Positions 43,592-54,051 of a stretch of 64,000 nt of DNA are shown here, piece by piece (position 1 is the stretch's first letter; each line of letters begins with the position of its first letter). Position numbers and translations under genes: made by a program. The stretch is from Streptomyces lincolnensis. GTDB lineage: Bacteria > Actinomycetota > Actinomycetes > Streptomycetales > Streptomycetaceae. Location: the NCBI RefSeq assembly GCF_021173675.1, contig NZ_JAIHON010000025.1, positions 1-64,000 on the forward strand, read 5' to 3'. The notes under the pieces are model-generated. The model did not search any database and was not told where the DNA came from. It saw nothing but the letters and a program-made list of their open reading frames with translations.

Positions 43592-44380
43592 ATGCCGATA
43601 TCCGGGACACCCAGCCGCGCCGACCTCGTCGACCACCTTGTGAAGACCCGTATCGCGGGCGACGTCGCCACCCCGCGTGAGAACAACCTCTCCCACTACC
43701 GCCAGTTGGCGAACGGCGTCCGCAACTTCTGGCTCGGCCTGGAGCTGGGCGACCGCTGGACCGACGAGCAGGACGTGCTCGCGGTGATGGCGGAGCGGGT
43801 GGGGGTCAACGACGACCCGGAGTACCGCTACGGCCAGGACACCATCGACCCCGAGCTGACGGTGGCCGCCCTGGAGCGCATGGCGGGCCGGCTGCGCAAG
43901 GCGGCCGACGGGCAGCAGCGGGTGCTCTTCGCGACCGGTCACCCGGGCGGTCTGCTCGACGTGCACCGGGCCACGGCGGCCGCGCTGCGCACCGCGGGCT
44001 GCGAGATCGTGGTGATCCCGGAGGGGCTCCAGACGGACGAGGGCTACGTCATGCAGTTCGCGGACGTGGCGGTCCTGGAGCACGGCGCCACGCTGTGGCA
44101 CACGCACTCCGGCGAGCCGATGAAGGCGATCCTCACCGGCCTGGAGCGCGAGGGCCGTCCGCTGCCCGACCTGGTCGTCGCCGACCACGGCTGGGCGGGC
44201 TACGCCGGTCAGCACGGCGTGGACTCCGTCGGGTACGCCGACTGCAACGACCCGGCGCTCTTCCTCGCCGAGGCCGAGGGCACCGTGCAGGTGACGGTGC
44301 CGCTCGACGACCACGTGGTCAGCCCGCGCTTCTACGACCCGATGACGGCGTATCTGCTGGCGGAGGCGGGGCTCGTCTAG
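43592..44380 (+). CDS. Phosphatase-like conserved protein
   Basis: 262 residues. It matches a conserved actinobacterial family usually called 'phosphatase': RADLVDHLVKTRIAGDVATPRENNLSHYRQLANGVRNFWLGLELG, then VLFATGHPGGLLDVHRATAAAL, EIVVIPEGLQTDEGYVMQF and LVVADHGWAGYAGQHGVDSVGYADCNDPALFLAEAEG. The charged motifs GHPGG and ADHGWAG could bind a metal or phosphate, but no biochemically known family motif is obvious to me, so the function is weakly supported. The ATG at 43592 has a ggagg almost touching it; an ATG 9 bp upstream is an alternative start. It overlaps the thioesterase gene tail-to-tail by 4 bp. Confidence 0.8.
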   Translation: MPISGTPSRADLVDHLVKTRIAGDVATPRENNLSHYRQLANGVRNFWLGLELGDRWTDEQDVLAVMAERVGVNDDPEYRYGQDTIDPELTVAALERMAGRLRKAADGQQRVLFATGHPGGLLDVHRATAAALRTAGCEIVVIPEGLQTDEGYVMQFADVAVLEHGATLWHTHSGEPMKAILTGLEREGRPLPDLVVADHGWAGYAGQHGVDSVGYADCNDPALFLAEAEGTVQVTVPLDDHVVSPRFYDPMTAYLLAEAGLV

Positions 44381-45258
44381 CCTTCGGAGTTCCGGCGGGG
44401 GACGCGGATCACGCCCTCCTGGATCACCGAGATCGCGAGCCGGCCGTCCTGCGTGTAGATGCGGGCCTGACCGAGTCCCCGGCCGCCGGACGCGGACGGG
44501 GACTCCTGGTCGTACAGGAGCCATTCGTCGGCGCGGAAGGGCCGGTGGAACCACATCGCGTGGTCCAGGGACGCGCCGACGACGTCACCGACGGCCCAGC
44601 CGCCGCGGCCGTGGGCGAGCAGGACCGAGTCGAGCAGGGTCATGTCGGAGACGTAGGTGGCGAGGACGACGTGGAGCAGGGGGTCGTCGTCGAGCTTGCC
44701 GTTGGTGCGGAACCACACCTGGGAGTGCGGTTCGCGCGGCTCGCCGAACGCCCCGTACGGCGGCTCCTCGGCGTAGCGCAGGTCGACCGCCTCGCGTGCC
44801 TCCAGGAAGCGTTCCACCACGTCGGGGTCGAGGTGGTCGTAGCCGCGCAGCCGCTCGTGGGAGGTGGGCAGCGTGGCCGGGTCGGGCGCGGGCGGCATCG
44901 GGGTCTGGTGGTCGAGGCCTTCCTCGTACGTCTGGAAGGACGCCGACAGGTGGAAGATCGGCTTGCCGTGCTGGACGGCGACCACGCGGCGGGTGGTGAA
45001 GGAGCGGCCGTCGCGGATGCGGTCGACGCTGTAGACGATGGGCGCGCCGGGGTCGCCGGAGCGCAGGAAGTACGCGTGCAGCGAGTGGGCGGGCCGGTCG
45101 GCGGGGACCGTACGGCCCGCGGCGACCAGCGCCTGGGCCGCGACCTGTCCGCCGAAGACGCGCGGGACGATCGCGGGGCGGGAGCGGCCGCGGAAGATGT
45201 TCTCCTCGATCTGCTCCAGGTCGAGCAGATCGAGGAGATCCTGAAGTGCCTGGCTCAT
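44377..45258 (-). CDS. tesB: Acyl-CoA thioesterase II (TesB)
   Basis: 293 residues with the double-hotdog TesB fold: NIFRGRSRPAIVPRVFGGQVAAQALVAAGRTV, SLHAYFLRSGDPGAPIVYSVDRIRDGRSFTTRRVVAVQHGK, then GASLDHAMWFHRPFRADEWLLYDQESPSASGGRGLGQARIYTQDG with the family's Asp/Gln catalytic residues. TesB enzymes hydrolyse medium- and long-chain acyl-CoAs and protect against CoA sequestration. The acyl-CoA dehydrogenase gene lies 46 bp upstream and co-oriented, which fits fatty-acid or branched-chain acyl-CoA metabolism. Confidence 0.94.
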   Translation of the reverse strand: MSQALQDLLDLLDLEQIEENIFRGRSRPAIVPRVFGGQVAAQALVAAGRTVPADRPAHSLHAYFLRSGDPGAPIVYSVDRIRDGRSFTTRRVVAVQHGKPIFHLSASFQTYEEGLDHQTPMPPAPDPATLPTSHERLRGYDHLDPDVVERFLEAREAVDLRYAEEPPYGAFGEPREPHSQVWFRTNGKLDDDPLLHVVLATYVSDMTLLDSVLLAHGRGGWAVGDVVGASLDHAMWFHRPFRADEWLLYDQESPSASGGRGLGQARIYTQDGRLAISVIQEGVIRVPRRNSEG

Positions 45259-45304
45259 GGCAGACAGTTGTACCCGCCAGTCATTTCCTCGGGTTTCGCA
45301 GGCC

Positions 45305-46462
45305 TTACAGGCCCATGTCCTTCGCGATGATCGACTTCATGATCTCGCTGGTGCCGCCGTAGATGCGGTTGACGCGGTTGTCCGCGTACAGGCGGGCGAT
45401 CGGGTACTCGTTCATGAAGCCGTAGCCGCCGTGCAGCTGGAGGCAGCGGTCGATCACGCGGTGGGCGACCTCGGTGCAGAACAGCTTGGCGCTGGCGGCC
45501 TCGGCGGGGGTCAGTTCACCGGCGTCGAGGGCTTCGAGCGCGCGGTCGGCGACGGCCTCGGCGGCGTCCACCTCGGCCTGGCAGGCGGCCAGTTCGAACT
45601 TGGTGTTCTGGAAGGAGGCGACCGTCTTGCCGAAGACCGTGCGGTCCTGGACGTACTCCTTGGCGAACCGGACGGCGGCCTTGGCCTGCGCGTAGGCGCC
45701 GAAGGCGATGCCCCAGCGCTCGGAGGCGAGGTTGTGGCCGAGGTAGTAGAAGCCCTTGTTCTCCTCGCCGAGGAGGTCCTCGACCGGGACCTTCACGTCG
45801 ACGAAGGCCAGCTCGGCGGTGTCGGAGGTCTTCAGGCCGAGCTTGTCGAGCTTGCGGCCGACGGAGTAGCCCTCGGACTTGGTGTCCACGGCGAACAGGG
45901 AGATGCCGAAGCGGCGGTCCTCGGCGGTCGGCGCGGAGGTGCGGGCGCAGACGATCACGCGGTCGGCGTGGACGCCACCGGTGATGAAGGTCTTGGCACC
46001 GTTGAGGACGTAGTGGGTGCCGTCCTCGGAGAGCTTGGCGGTGGTCTTCATACCGGCGAGGTCGGACCCCGTACCCGGCTCGGTCATCGCCAGGGCCCAC
46101 ATCTCCTCACCGGAGACGAACTTCGGCAGGAACCGCTTCTTCTGCTCGTCGGTGGCGAGCATCTTGATGTACGGCAGACCGAGCAGCACATGCACGCCGG
46201 AGCCGCCGAACTGCACGCCCGCGCGGGCCGTCTCCTCGTACATCACGGCTTCGAACTTGTACGAGTCGATGCCCGCGCCGCCGAACTCCTCGTCGACACG
46301 GATGCCGAAGATGCCCAGCTCGGCGAGCTTGTAGTAGAAGTCGCGCGGCGCCTGGCCGGCCGCGAACCACTCGTCGTAGACCGGGACGACCTCGGCCTCG
46401 ATGAAGGCCCGGAGGGTCTCCCGGAACGCTTCGTGGTCCTCGTTGAACACGGTACGGCGCAC
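45305..46462 (-). CDS. Acyl-CoA dehydrogenase, long-chain type
   Basis: 385 residues from the GTG at 46462, preferred because GGAGG lies 8 bp upstream and RRTVFNEDHEAF is where relatives begin. Readings from 46507 would contain a TTA codon and lack a ribosome site. FAD-binding and substrate motifs: ALAMTEPGTGSDLAG, ITGGVHADRVIVCART, QLHGGYGFMNEYPIARLYADNRVNRIYGGTSEIM. At the position of the usual catalytic Glu (YEGT) the residue is Gly (YGGT), as in long-chain and isovaleryl-CoA dehydrogenases, where the base comes from another helix. It oxidises acyl-CoA to trans-2-enoyl-CoA and is probably linked to the nearby carboxylase/HMG-CoA lyase genes. Confidence 0.92.
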   Translation of the reverse strand: MRRTVFNEDHEAFRETLRAFIEAEVVPVYDEWFAAGQAPRDFYYKLAELGIFGIRVDEEFGGAGIDSYKFEAVMYEETARAGVQFGGSGVHVLLGLPYIKMLATDEQKKRFLPKFVSGEEMWALAMTEPGTGSDLAGMKTTAKLSEDGTHYVLNGAKTFITGGVHADRVIVCARTSAPTAEDRRFGISLFAVDTKSEGYSVGRKLDKLGLKTSDTAELAFVDVKVPVEDLLGEENKGFYYLGHNLASERWGIAFGAYAQAKAAVRFAKEYVQDRTVFGKTVASFQNTKFELAACQAEVDAAEAVADRALEALDAGELTPAEAASAKLFCTEVAHRVIDRCLQLHGGYGFMNEYPIARLYADNRVNRIYGGTSEIMKSIIAKDMGL

Positions 46463-46640
46463 CGCCGCCACCTCCAGCTTCCTCACCATGTCTAAGCGCT
46501 TGCTCACTCACCGTACCGGCGAGTAGAGAGCGGCGTCCAGAGGAACCACCCCGTAACGCTCGTCACGCTCGACTCGCCCGGGCACGGACGCCGGTGCTGT
46601 ACTGGAAGAACAGAACCATCCGGCCTTCCGGGGGGACACC

Positions 46641-47636
46641 ATGTGCCCCAGTCGCCCCCACGATCCGCGCCCGTGGCAGCACGGCTCCTGGCAGCCGCGC
46701 CGCCCTCGGCGGCCGCACGGCACCCGGCCTCCCCGTCGCCGCGGGCGCCCCAGCCGCTCATGGACCGCCTTCCTGCTGATCATGGCCGGGCTCCTGCTCG
46801 TGGGCGGCCTCGGAACGCTCTTCGACGACGGGGACGAGCCCGCCTCCGAGGTGACGGCACCGACGGCCGACCCCTCGACGGAATCGACGGCCGGCCCCTC
46901 GACGGAATCGGCGGAGCCCACGAACACTCCCCCGACGCGGCAGCCGGCCTCCTCGCACCCACCGGCCCGGACGTCCGCGCCGCAGCGCGAGGGTGCCGCG
47001 CCCGCGTCCCGGAAGGCTCCCGCAGCGGGCCTGAAGGTGGTCGACGTCATCGACGGCGACACGATCGAGGTGCGAGGCGACGGCGGCATCGTGCCGCGGG
47101 GCACCGTGGCCCGGGTGCGGCTCCTGGAGATCGACACGCCGGAACGCGGTGACTGCTACGCCGCTGCCGCCACCGCCCGCACCTCCCGGCTCCTGCCCGT
47201 GGGCAGCACCGTGCGCGCCGAGCGGGACGTCGAGCTCTTCGACCGGTACGACCGCTATCTGCTCTACCTGTGGAACGAGGACGGCACCTTCGTCAACGAG
47301 TCCCTGGTCCGCAGCGGACATGCCGAAGCGGTGCTCTACCAGCCGAACGACGCCTACTGGCCACGCATCTCCGGCGCCGGGGAGGCCGCCCGGGAAGCGG
47401 ACGCCGGCCTGTGGAGCGCCTGTCCCACCGCGCCGCCGACTCCGGCCGCCCCGAAGCACACGCCCGAGCCGCCGCCGGCCGCGGACACCCCGGCCCGCCC
47501 CGACCTGCCGGCCGGCCCCGCCGCGGGAATCCCCGACGTCGACTGCTCCGACCTGTCCGGGCCCGTCTGGGTGGGCCCGAACGATCCGCACCGGCTCGAC
47601 AACGACGGCGACGGCATCGGCTGCGACTCCGGCTGA
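46641..47636 (+). CDS. Membrane-anchored thermonuclease (SNase) with Excalibur Ca2+ motif
   Basis: 331 residues. A basic N-terminus and one membrane helix (AFLLIMAGLLLVGGLG, ~43-58) are followed by a T/P/S-rich stalk. The SNase domain runs ~128-250: VVDVIDGDTIEV, RLLEIDTPERGDCYAAAA, LYLWNEDGTFVNESLVRSGHAE, then EADAGLW. The Arg, Asp and Glu of the active site are present (RLLEIDTPER). A P-rich linker leads to a C-terminal Excalibur motif, DNDGDGIGCDSG, which binds Ca2+. Such proteins cut extracellular or periplasmic nucleic acid at the surface. It is the third exported nuclease in the window and is tail-to-tail with the TetR gene. Confidence 0.92.
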   Translation: MCPSRPHDPRPWQHGSWQPRRPRRPHGTRPPRRRGRPSRSWTAFLLIMAGLLLVGGLGTLFDDGDEPASEVTAPTADPSTESTAGPSTESAEPTNTPPTRQPASSHPPARTSAPQREGAAPASRKAPAAGLKVVDVIDGDTIEVRGDGGIVPRGTVARVRLLEIDTPERGDCYAAAATARTSRLLPVGSTVRAERDVELFDRYDRYLLYLWNEDGTFVNESLVRSGHAEAVLYQPNDAYWPRISGAGEAAREADAGLWSACPTAPPTPAAPKHTPEPPPAADTPARPDLPAGPAAGIPDVDCSDLSGPVWVGPNDPHRLDNDGDGIGCDSG

Positions 47637-47645
47637 CCGGTGCGC

Positions 47646-48242
47646 TCAGTCCGTCCCGGCCGCCGCGAACGCCCCCCGGGCCATCCGGTGCAGCAGCTCC
47701 GCCGTGGCCCCGCGTCCCGGCAGGGAACCCGGCCGCCCCAGGTGTGGTGTGGAGTTCAGGAGGCCGAAGACCGAGTGGACGGCGGAGCGGGCGGCGGGTT
47801 CGGGGAGGGTCGGGTAGACCTCGCGGACCACGCTCACCCAGAGCTCGACGTACTGGCGCTGGAGCTGGCGGACGAGCTTGCGGTCGGTGTCGCGGAGGCG
47901 GTCGAGTTCGCGGTCGTGGAGGGTGATGAGGGGACGGTCGTCGAGGGCGAAGTCGATGTGGCCCTCGATGAGGGAGTCGAGGAGTACGTCGGCGGACCCG
48001 CCGTCGGCCTCGCGCACCCGGCGCTTCGCGCCGGTCAGGAGCTGGCCGCTGATCCCCACCAGCAGCTCGGCGAGCATCGCGTCCTTGCCGGCGAAGTGGC
48101 GGTACAGACCCGGTCCGCTGATGCCGACCGCGGCGCCTATCTCGTCGACGCCGACCCCGTGGAAGCCGCGCTCGGCGAAGAGCCGGGCGGCCTCTCTGAG
48201 GATCTGCTCGCGGCGGGTGGGGGCGTCGGTTCTGGTGGCCAT
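47646..48242 (-). CDS. TetR family regulator of acyl-CoA carboxylase operon (AccR-like)
   Basis: 198 residues, N-terminal TetR HTH (REQILREAARLFAERGFHGVGVDEIGAAVGISGPGLYRHFAGKDAMLAELL, residues ~11-60) and a helical ligand domain. Two GTTAA-N6-TTAAC-type sites lie between its start codon and the divergent accD1 gene. I recall this motif from AccR of S. avermitilis, a TetR repressor of acyl-CoA catabolism that senses short-chain acyl-CoAs. The ATG at 48242 has no clear ribosome site and may be leaderless, common for such regulators. It should repress itself and the accD1-acdH operon until acyl-CoA is available. Confidence 0.9.
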   Translation of the reverse strand: MATRTDAPTRREQILREAARLFAERGFHGVGVDEIGAAVGISGPGLYRHFAGKDAMLAELLVGISGQLLTGAKRRVREADGGSADVLLDSLIEGHIDFALDDRPLITLHDRELDRLRDTDRKLVRQLQRQYVELWVSVVREVYPTLPEPAARSAVHSVFGLLNSTPHLGRPGSLPGRGATAELLHRMARGAFAAAGTD

Positions 48243-48264
48243 GAAAGTAATTCTAGACAGGGAG

Positions 48265-48280
48265 GTTAGCGGTCGTTAAC
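48265..48280. promoter_or_regulatory. TetR/AccR-type operator, site 1
   Basis: gttagcggtcgttaac matches GTTAA-N6-TTAAC with one change (gttag). It lies 22 bp before the regulator's ATG, so binding would block that gene. Confidence 0.7.
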
Positions 48281-48292
48281 CTGAAGGAAATG

Positions 48293-48308
48293 GTTAACGC
48301 TCATTAAC
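48293..48308. promoter_or_regulatory. TetR/AccR-type operator, site 2
   Basis: gttaacgctcattaac is a perfect GTTAA-N6-TTAAC. It starts 28 bp from site 1 and ends 30 bp before accD1, over that promoter. Two sites of the same phase suggest binding of two dimers. Confidence 0.75.
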
Positions 48309-48338
48309 AGTCGATTCGCTGGGTGAGGGGACCGCAGG

Positions 48339-49970
<1,632 letters not shown>

Positions 49971-49986
49971 GAGGACCCCTCGGACC

Positions 49987-51918
49987 ATGTTTGACACCGT
50001 CCTTGTCGCCAACCGGGGCGAGATCGCCGTCCGCGTCATCCGCACGCTGCGCGCACTGGGCGTCCGCTCCGTCGCCGTCTTCTCCGACGCCGACGCCGAC
50101 GCGCGGCACGTCCGCGAGGCCGACACCGCCGTACGGCTGGGACCGGCGTCCGCGGCCGAGAGCTATCTGTCCGTGGAGCGGCTGCTGGAGGCGGCAGCCC
50201 GCACCGGCGCGCAGGCCGTCCACCCCGGGTACGGCTTCCTCGCGGAGAACGCCGGCTTCGCGCGGGCGTGCGAGGACGCTGGGCTGGTCTTCATCGGGCC
50301 GTCCGCCGAGGCGATCTCGCTCATGGGCGACAAGATCCGCGCCAAGGAGACCGTGAAGGCGGCCGGGGTGCCGGTCGTGCCCGGTGGCCGCGACCCCGAA
50401 CTGGCCGAGGCCGCCCGCGAGTTGGGGGCACCGGTGCTGCTGAAGCCCAGCGCGGGCGGCGGCGGCAAGGGCATGCGCCTGGTCCGGGACCTCACCCTCC
50501 TGGAGGACGAGATCGCCGCCGCCCGCCGGGAGGCCCGCGCCTCCTTCGGCGACGACACCCTCCTCGTGGAGCGGTGGGTCGACCGGCCCCGGCACATCGA
50601 GATCCAGGTCCTCGCCGACGGCCACGGGCACGTCGTCCACCTCGGTGAGCGCGAGTGCTCCCTCCAGCGCCGGCACCAGAAGCTCGTCGAGGAGGCGCCC
50701 AGTGTGCTCCTCGACGAGGAGACCCGGGCCGCGATGGGCGAGGCGGCGGTCCAGGCGGCCCGCTCCTGCGGCTACCGGGGCGCGGGGACGGTGGAGTTCA
50801 TCGTCCCGGGCACCGATCCGTCGTCGTACTACTTCATGGAGATGAACACCCGCCTCCAGGTGGAGCACCCGGTCACCGAACTCGTCACGGGCCTGGACCT
50901 GGTGGAGTGGCAGCTGCGGGTGGCGGCGGGCGAGCACCTGCCCTTCGCGCAGGACGACATCACGCTCACCGGTCACGCGATCGAGGCCCGTGTCTGCGCC
51001 GAGACGGTCTCCGTCAAGGAGGGCTCGCGCGGGTTCCTGCCCTCCGGCGGCACGGTGCTCAGACTGCACGAACCCCAGGGCGACGGCGTCCGCACCGACT
51101 CCGGGCTCAGCGAGGGCACCGAGGTCGGCAGCCTGTACGACCCGATGCTGTCCAAGGTGATCGCGTACGGCCCCGACCGGCAGACCGCGCTGCGCAGACT
51201 CCGGGCGGCTCTCGCGGAAACGGTGACGCTGGGCGTGCCGACCAACGCCGGGTTCCTGCGGCGGCTGCTCGGGCATCCGGCGGTGGTGGCGGGCGAGCTG
51301 GACACGGGGCTGGTCGAGCGGGTGGTGGACGAACTCGTCCCCACCGAGGTACCGGAGGAGGTGTACGAGGCGGCGGCGGCCGTCCGGCTGGACGCGCTGC
51401 GCCCTCGCGGGGAGGGCTGGACCGACCCCTTCTCGGTGCCGAGCGGCTGGCGGCTCGGGGGCCTCACCCGGCCCGTCGGCTTCCATCTGCGGGTGCAGGA
51501 CCCCGTGGAGTACGTCCCGCGCGGCACCCACACCGTCACCGACACCCACGTCCGCGTCACCCTCGACGGCGTCCGCCACACCTTCCACCGCGCCGCCGAC
51601 TGGATCGGCCGTGACGGCGACGCCTGGCACGTACGGGACCACGACCCGGTGGCCGCGTCCCTGACCGGCGCCGCCCACGCGGGAGCCGATTCCCTCACCG
51701 CGCCCATGCCCGGGACGGTGACCGTGGTCAAGGTGGCCGTCGGGGACGAGGTCGCCGCCGGTCAGAGCCTGGTCGTCGTCGAGGCGATGAAGATGGAGCA
51801 CGTCATCTCCGCCCCGCACGCCGGCACGGTCGCCGAACTGGACGTCACGCCGGGCACGACGGTCGCCATGGACCAGGTGCTCGCCGTCATCGCGCCGCAC
51901 GAGGAGGAGACGGCATGA
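49987..51918 (+). CDS. Acyl-CoA carboxylase alpha subunit (biotin carboxylase + BCCP)
   Basis: 643 residues from the ATG at 49987, 16 bp after accD1. The biotin carboxylase domain has FDTVLVANRGEIAVRVIRTL, the ATP-grasp GGGGKGMRLVRD, ECSLQRRHQKLVEEAPS and EMNTRLQVEHPVTE. A linker follows, then a C-terminal biotinyl domain with the attachment site EAMKMEH (lysine) around residue 605. It carboxylates its own biotin with bicarbonate and ATP and passes CO2 to the AccD1 subunit; in this operon the substrate is most likely 3-methylcrotonyl-CoA from leucine. Its stop overlaps the HMG-CoA lyase start by 4 bp (ATGA). Confidence 0.95.
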   Translation: MFDTVLVANRGEIAVRVIRTLRALGVRSVAVFSDADADARHVREADTAVRLGPASAAESYLSVERLLEAAARTGAQAVHPGYGFLAENAGFARACEDAGLVFIGPSAEAISLMGDKIRAKETVKAAGVPVVPGGRDPELAEAARELGAPVLLKPSAGGGGKGMRLVRDLTLLEDEIAAARREARASFGDDTLLVERWVDRPRHIEIQVLADGHGHVVHLGERECSLQRRHQKLVEEAPSVLLDEETRAAMGEAAVQAARSCGYRGAGTVEFIVPGTDPSSYYFMEMNTRLQVEHPVTELVTGLDLVEWQLRVAAGEHLPFAQDDITLTGHAIEARVCAETVSVKEGSRGFLPSGGTVLRLHEPQGDGVRTDSGLSEGTEVGSLYDPMLSKVIAYGPDRQTALRRLRAALAETVTLGVPTNAGFLRRLLGHPAVVAGELDTGLVERVVDELVPTEVPEEVYEAAAAVRLDALRPRGEGWTDPFSVPSGWRLGGLTRPVGFHLRVQDPVEYVPRGTHTVTDTHVRVTLDGVRHTFHRAADWIGRDGDAWHVRDHDPVAASLTGAAHAGADSLTAPMPGTVTVVKVAVGDEVAAGQSLVVVEAMKMEHVISAPHAGTVAELDVTPGTTVAMDQVLAVIAPHEEETA

Positions 51919-52865
51919 GCGGTACCCCCGAACTCGGCCTCCCCATGGCCGTACCGGAAGCCGGCCTCCCGGCCCGCGTCCGGATCCACGAGGTCGGCGC
52001 CCGCGACGGCCTGCAGAACGAGAAGGCGACCGTGCCGACCGGCGTGAAGGCGGAGTTCGTACGCCGCCTGGCCGACGCGGGTCTGACGACGATCGAGGCG
52101 ACGAGCTTCGTCCACCCCAAGTGGGTGCCTCAACTCGCCGACGCCGAGGAGCTGTTCCCGCAGATCGCCGACCTGCCGGTGGACCTGCCGGTCCTGGTGC
52201 CGAACGAACGCGGCCTGGACCGCGCCCTCGCGCTGGGCGCCACCCGGGTCGCCGTCTTCGCCAGCGCCACCGAGTCCTTCGCCAAGGCCAACCTCAACCG
52301 CACGGTGGACGAGGCACTGGCGATGTTCGAGCCGGTCGTGGCCCGGGCGAAGGCGGCGGGCGGGCATGTCCGCGGCTATCTCTCCATGTGCTTCGGCGAC
52401 CCGTGGGAGGGCGCGGTCCCGGTCCCGCAGGTCGCGCGGGTCTGCCGGGCCCTGCTCGACATGGGCTGCGACGAACTCAGCCTGGGCGACACCATCGGCG
52501 TCGCCACCCCGGGCCACGTCCGCGCGCTCCTGACCGAACTCACCGGGCACGGCACCCCGGTGGAGAAGCTGGGCGTGCACTTCCACGACACCTACGGCCA
52601 GGCCCTCGCCAACACCTACGCCGCCCTCCAGCACGGCGTCACCACCGTGGACGCCTCCGCGGGCGGCCTCGGCGGCTGCCCGTACGCCAAGTCCGCCACC
52701 GGCAACCTCGCCACCGAGGACCTCGTGTGGATGCTCCGGGGTCTCGGCGTCGACACCGGTGTCGACCTCGGCCGCCTCGTCGCCACGAGCGCGTGGATGG
52801 CCGACCACCTGGGCCGACCCAGCCCCTCCCGCACCGTCCGGGCCCTGTCCCACAAGGAGCAGTGA
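51915..52865 (+). CDS. hmgL: Hydroxymethylglutaryl-CoA lyase
   Basis: 316 residues, TIM-barrel HMG-CoA lyase. The substrate/metal motif EVGARDGLQNEKATV is near residue 20, followed by EATSFVHPKWVPQLADAE, VFASATESFAKANLN and the active-site loop DASAGGLGGCPYAKSATGNLATEDLVW with the catalytic Cys. It splits HMG-CoA to acetyl-CoA and acetoacetate, the last step of leucine catabolism after methylcrotonyl-CoA carboxylation (a hydratase encoded elsewhere is needed in between). It overlaps the carboxylase stop and is followed 6 bp later by acdH. Confidence 0.95.
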   Translation: MSGTPELGLPMAVPEAGLPARVRIHEVGARDGLQNEKATVPTGVKAEFVRRLADAGLTTIEATSFVHPKWVPQLADAEELFPQIADLPVDLPVLVPNERGLDRALALGATRVAVFASATESFAKANLNRTVDEALAMFEPVVARAKAAGGHVRGYLSMCFGDPWEGAVPVPQVARVCRALLDMGCDELSLGDTIGVATPGHVRALLTELTGHGTPVEKLGVHFHDTYGQALANTYAALQHGVTTVDASAGGLGGCPYAKSATGNLATEDLVWMLRGLGVDTGVDLGRLVATSAWMADHLGRPSPSRTVRALSHKEQ

Positions 52866-52871
52866 ACAACG

Positions 52872-54032
52872 ATGGACCACCGGCTCTCCCCCGAACTGGA
52901 AGAACTCCGCCGCACGGTCGAGGCCTTCGCCCACGACGTCGTGGCGCCCAAGATCGGCGAGTTCTACGAGCACCACGAGTTCCCCTACGAGATCGTCCGC
53001 GAGATGGGCCGCATGGGCCTGTTCGGACTGCCGTTCCCCGAGGAGTACGGCGGCATGGGCGGCGACTACCTGGCCCTGGGCCTCGTGCTGGAGGAACTGG
53101 CCCGCGTGGACTCCTCGGTGGCCATCACCCTGGAGGCGGGTGTCTCGCTGGGCGCTATGCCGCTGTTCCTGTTCGGCACCGAGGCCCAGAAGCGGGAGTG
53201 GCTCCCCCGGATGTGCTCGGGCGAGATCCTCGGCGCCTTCGGCCTCACCGAGCCGGACGGCGGCAGCGACGCCGGTGCCACGCGGACGACGGCCCGGCTC
53301 GACCCGGACACCGACGAGTGGGTGATCAACGGCAGCAAGTGCTTCATCACCAACTCCGGGACCGACATCACCGGCCTGGTCACGGTCACCGCGGTCACCG
53401 GCCGCAAGCCCGACGGCAAGCCGCTGATCTCGGCGATCATCGTCCCCTCGGGCACCCCGGGCTTCACGGTCGCCGCCCCCTACTCCAAGGTCGGCTGGAG
53501 CGCCTCGGACACCCGGGAGCTGTCCTTCTCCGACGTCCGGGTCCCGGCCGCCAACCTGCTGGGCGAACAGGGCCGCGGATACGCCCAGTTCCTGCGCATC
53601 CTCGACGAGGGGCGGATCGCCATCGCCGCCCTCGCCACCGGGCTCGCCCAGGGCTGTGTCGACGAGTCGGTGAAGTACGCCCGCGAACGCCACGCCTTCG
53701 GCCGGCCGATCGGCGCCAACCAGGCCATCCAGTTCAAGATCGCCGACATGGAGATGAAGGCCCACACCGCCCGTCTCGCGTGGCGCGACGCCGCGTCCCG
53801 GCTGGTGGCGGGCGAGCCCTTCAAGAAGGAGGCCGCCCTCGCCAAGCTGTACTCCTCCACCATCGCCGTGGACAACGCCCGCGACGCCACCCAGATCCAC
53901 GGCGGCTACGGCTTCATGAACGAGTACCCGGTGGCCCGTATGTGGCGCGACTCCAAGATCCTGGAGATCGGCGAGGGCACGAGCGAGGTCCAGCGGATGC
54001 TGATCGCCCGGGAGTTGGGGCTCGCGGGGTAG
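52872..54032 (+). CDS. acdH: Acyl-CoA dehydrogenase (AcdH, short/branched-chain type)
   Basis: 386 residues. Motifs: GAFGLTEPDGGSDAGATRTTA, WVINGSKCFITNSG, PYSKVGWSASDTRELSFSDVRVPAANLLG, QIHGGYGFMNEYPVARMWRDSKILEIGEGTSEVQRMLIARELG. Here the Glu of EGTSE is present, so the base is in the usual short/medium-chain position, unlike in the enzyme at 45305. It follows hmgL by 6 bp and should oxidise isovaleryl-CoA or another branched acyl-CoA in the leucine/valine route. In S. coelicolor I recall acdH as the end of this operon, with desE next; here the 8-kb DUF1906 block follows. Confidence 0.94.
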   Translation: MDHRLSPELEELRRTVEAFAHDVVAPKIGEFYEHHEFPYEIVREMGRMGLFGLPFPEEYGGMGGDYLALGLVLEELARVDSSVAITLEAGVSLGAMPLFLFGTEAQKREWLPRMCSGEILGAFGLTEPDGGSDAGATRTTARLDPDTDEWVINGSKCFITNSGTDITGLVTVTAVTGRKPDGKPLISAIIVPSGTPGFTVAAPYSKVGWSASDTRELSFSDVRVPAANLLGEQGRGYAQFLRILDEGRIAIAALATGLAQGCVDESVKYARERHAFGRPIGANQAIQFKIADMEMKAHTARLAWRDAASRLVAGEPFKKEAALAKLYSSTIAVDNARDATQIHGGYGFMNEYPVARMWRDSKILEIGEGTSEVQRMLIARELGLAG

Positions 54033-54051
54033 CGCCTGTCCTGGAAACCGC

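Noticed and set aside
43592..44380. Naming this phosphatase-like gene as a histidinol phosphatase
   Set aside because: It lacks the PHP metal motifs of that family, so only a generic call is justified.
46463..46507. A longer start with a TTA codon for the acyl-CoA dehydrogenase
   Set aside because: The GTG at 46507 and ATG at 46489 lack ribosome sites, whereas the GTG at 46462 has GGAGG at the right distance and matches where the family begins, so bldA dependence is not supported.
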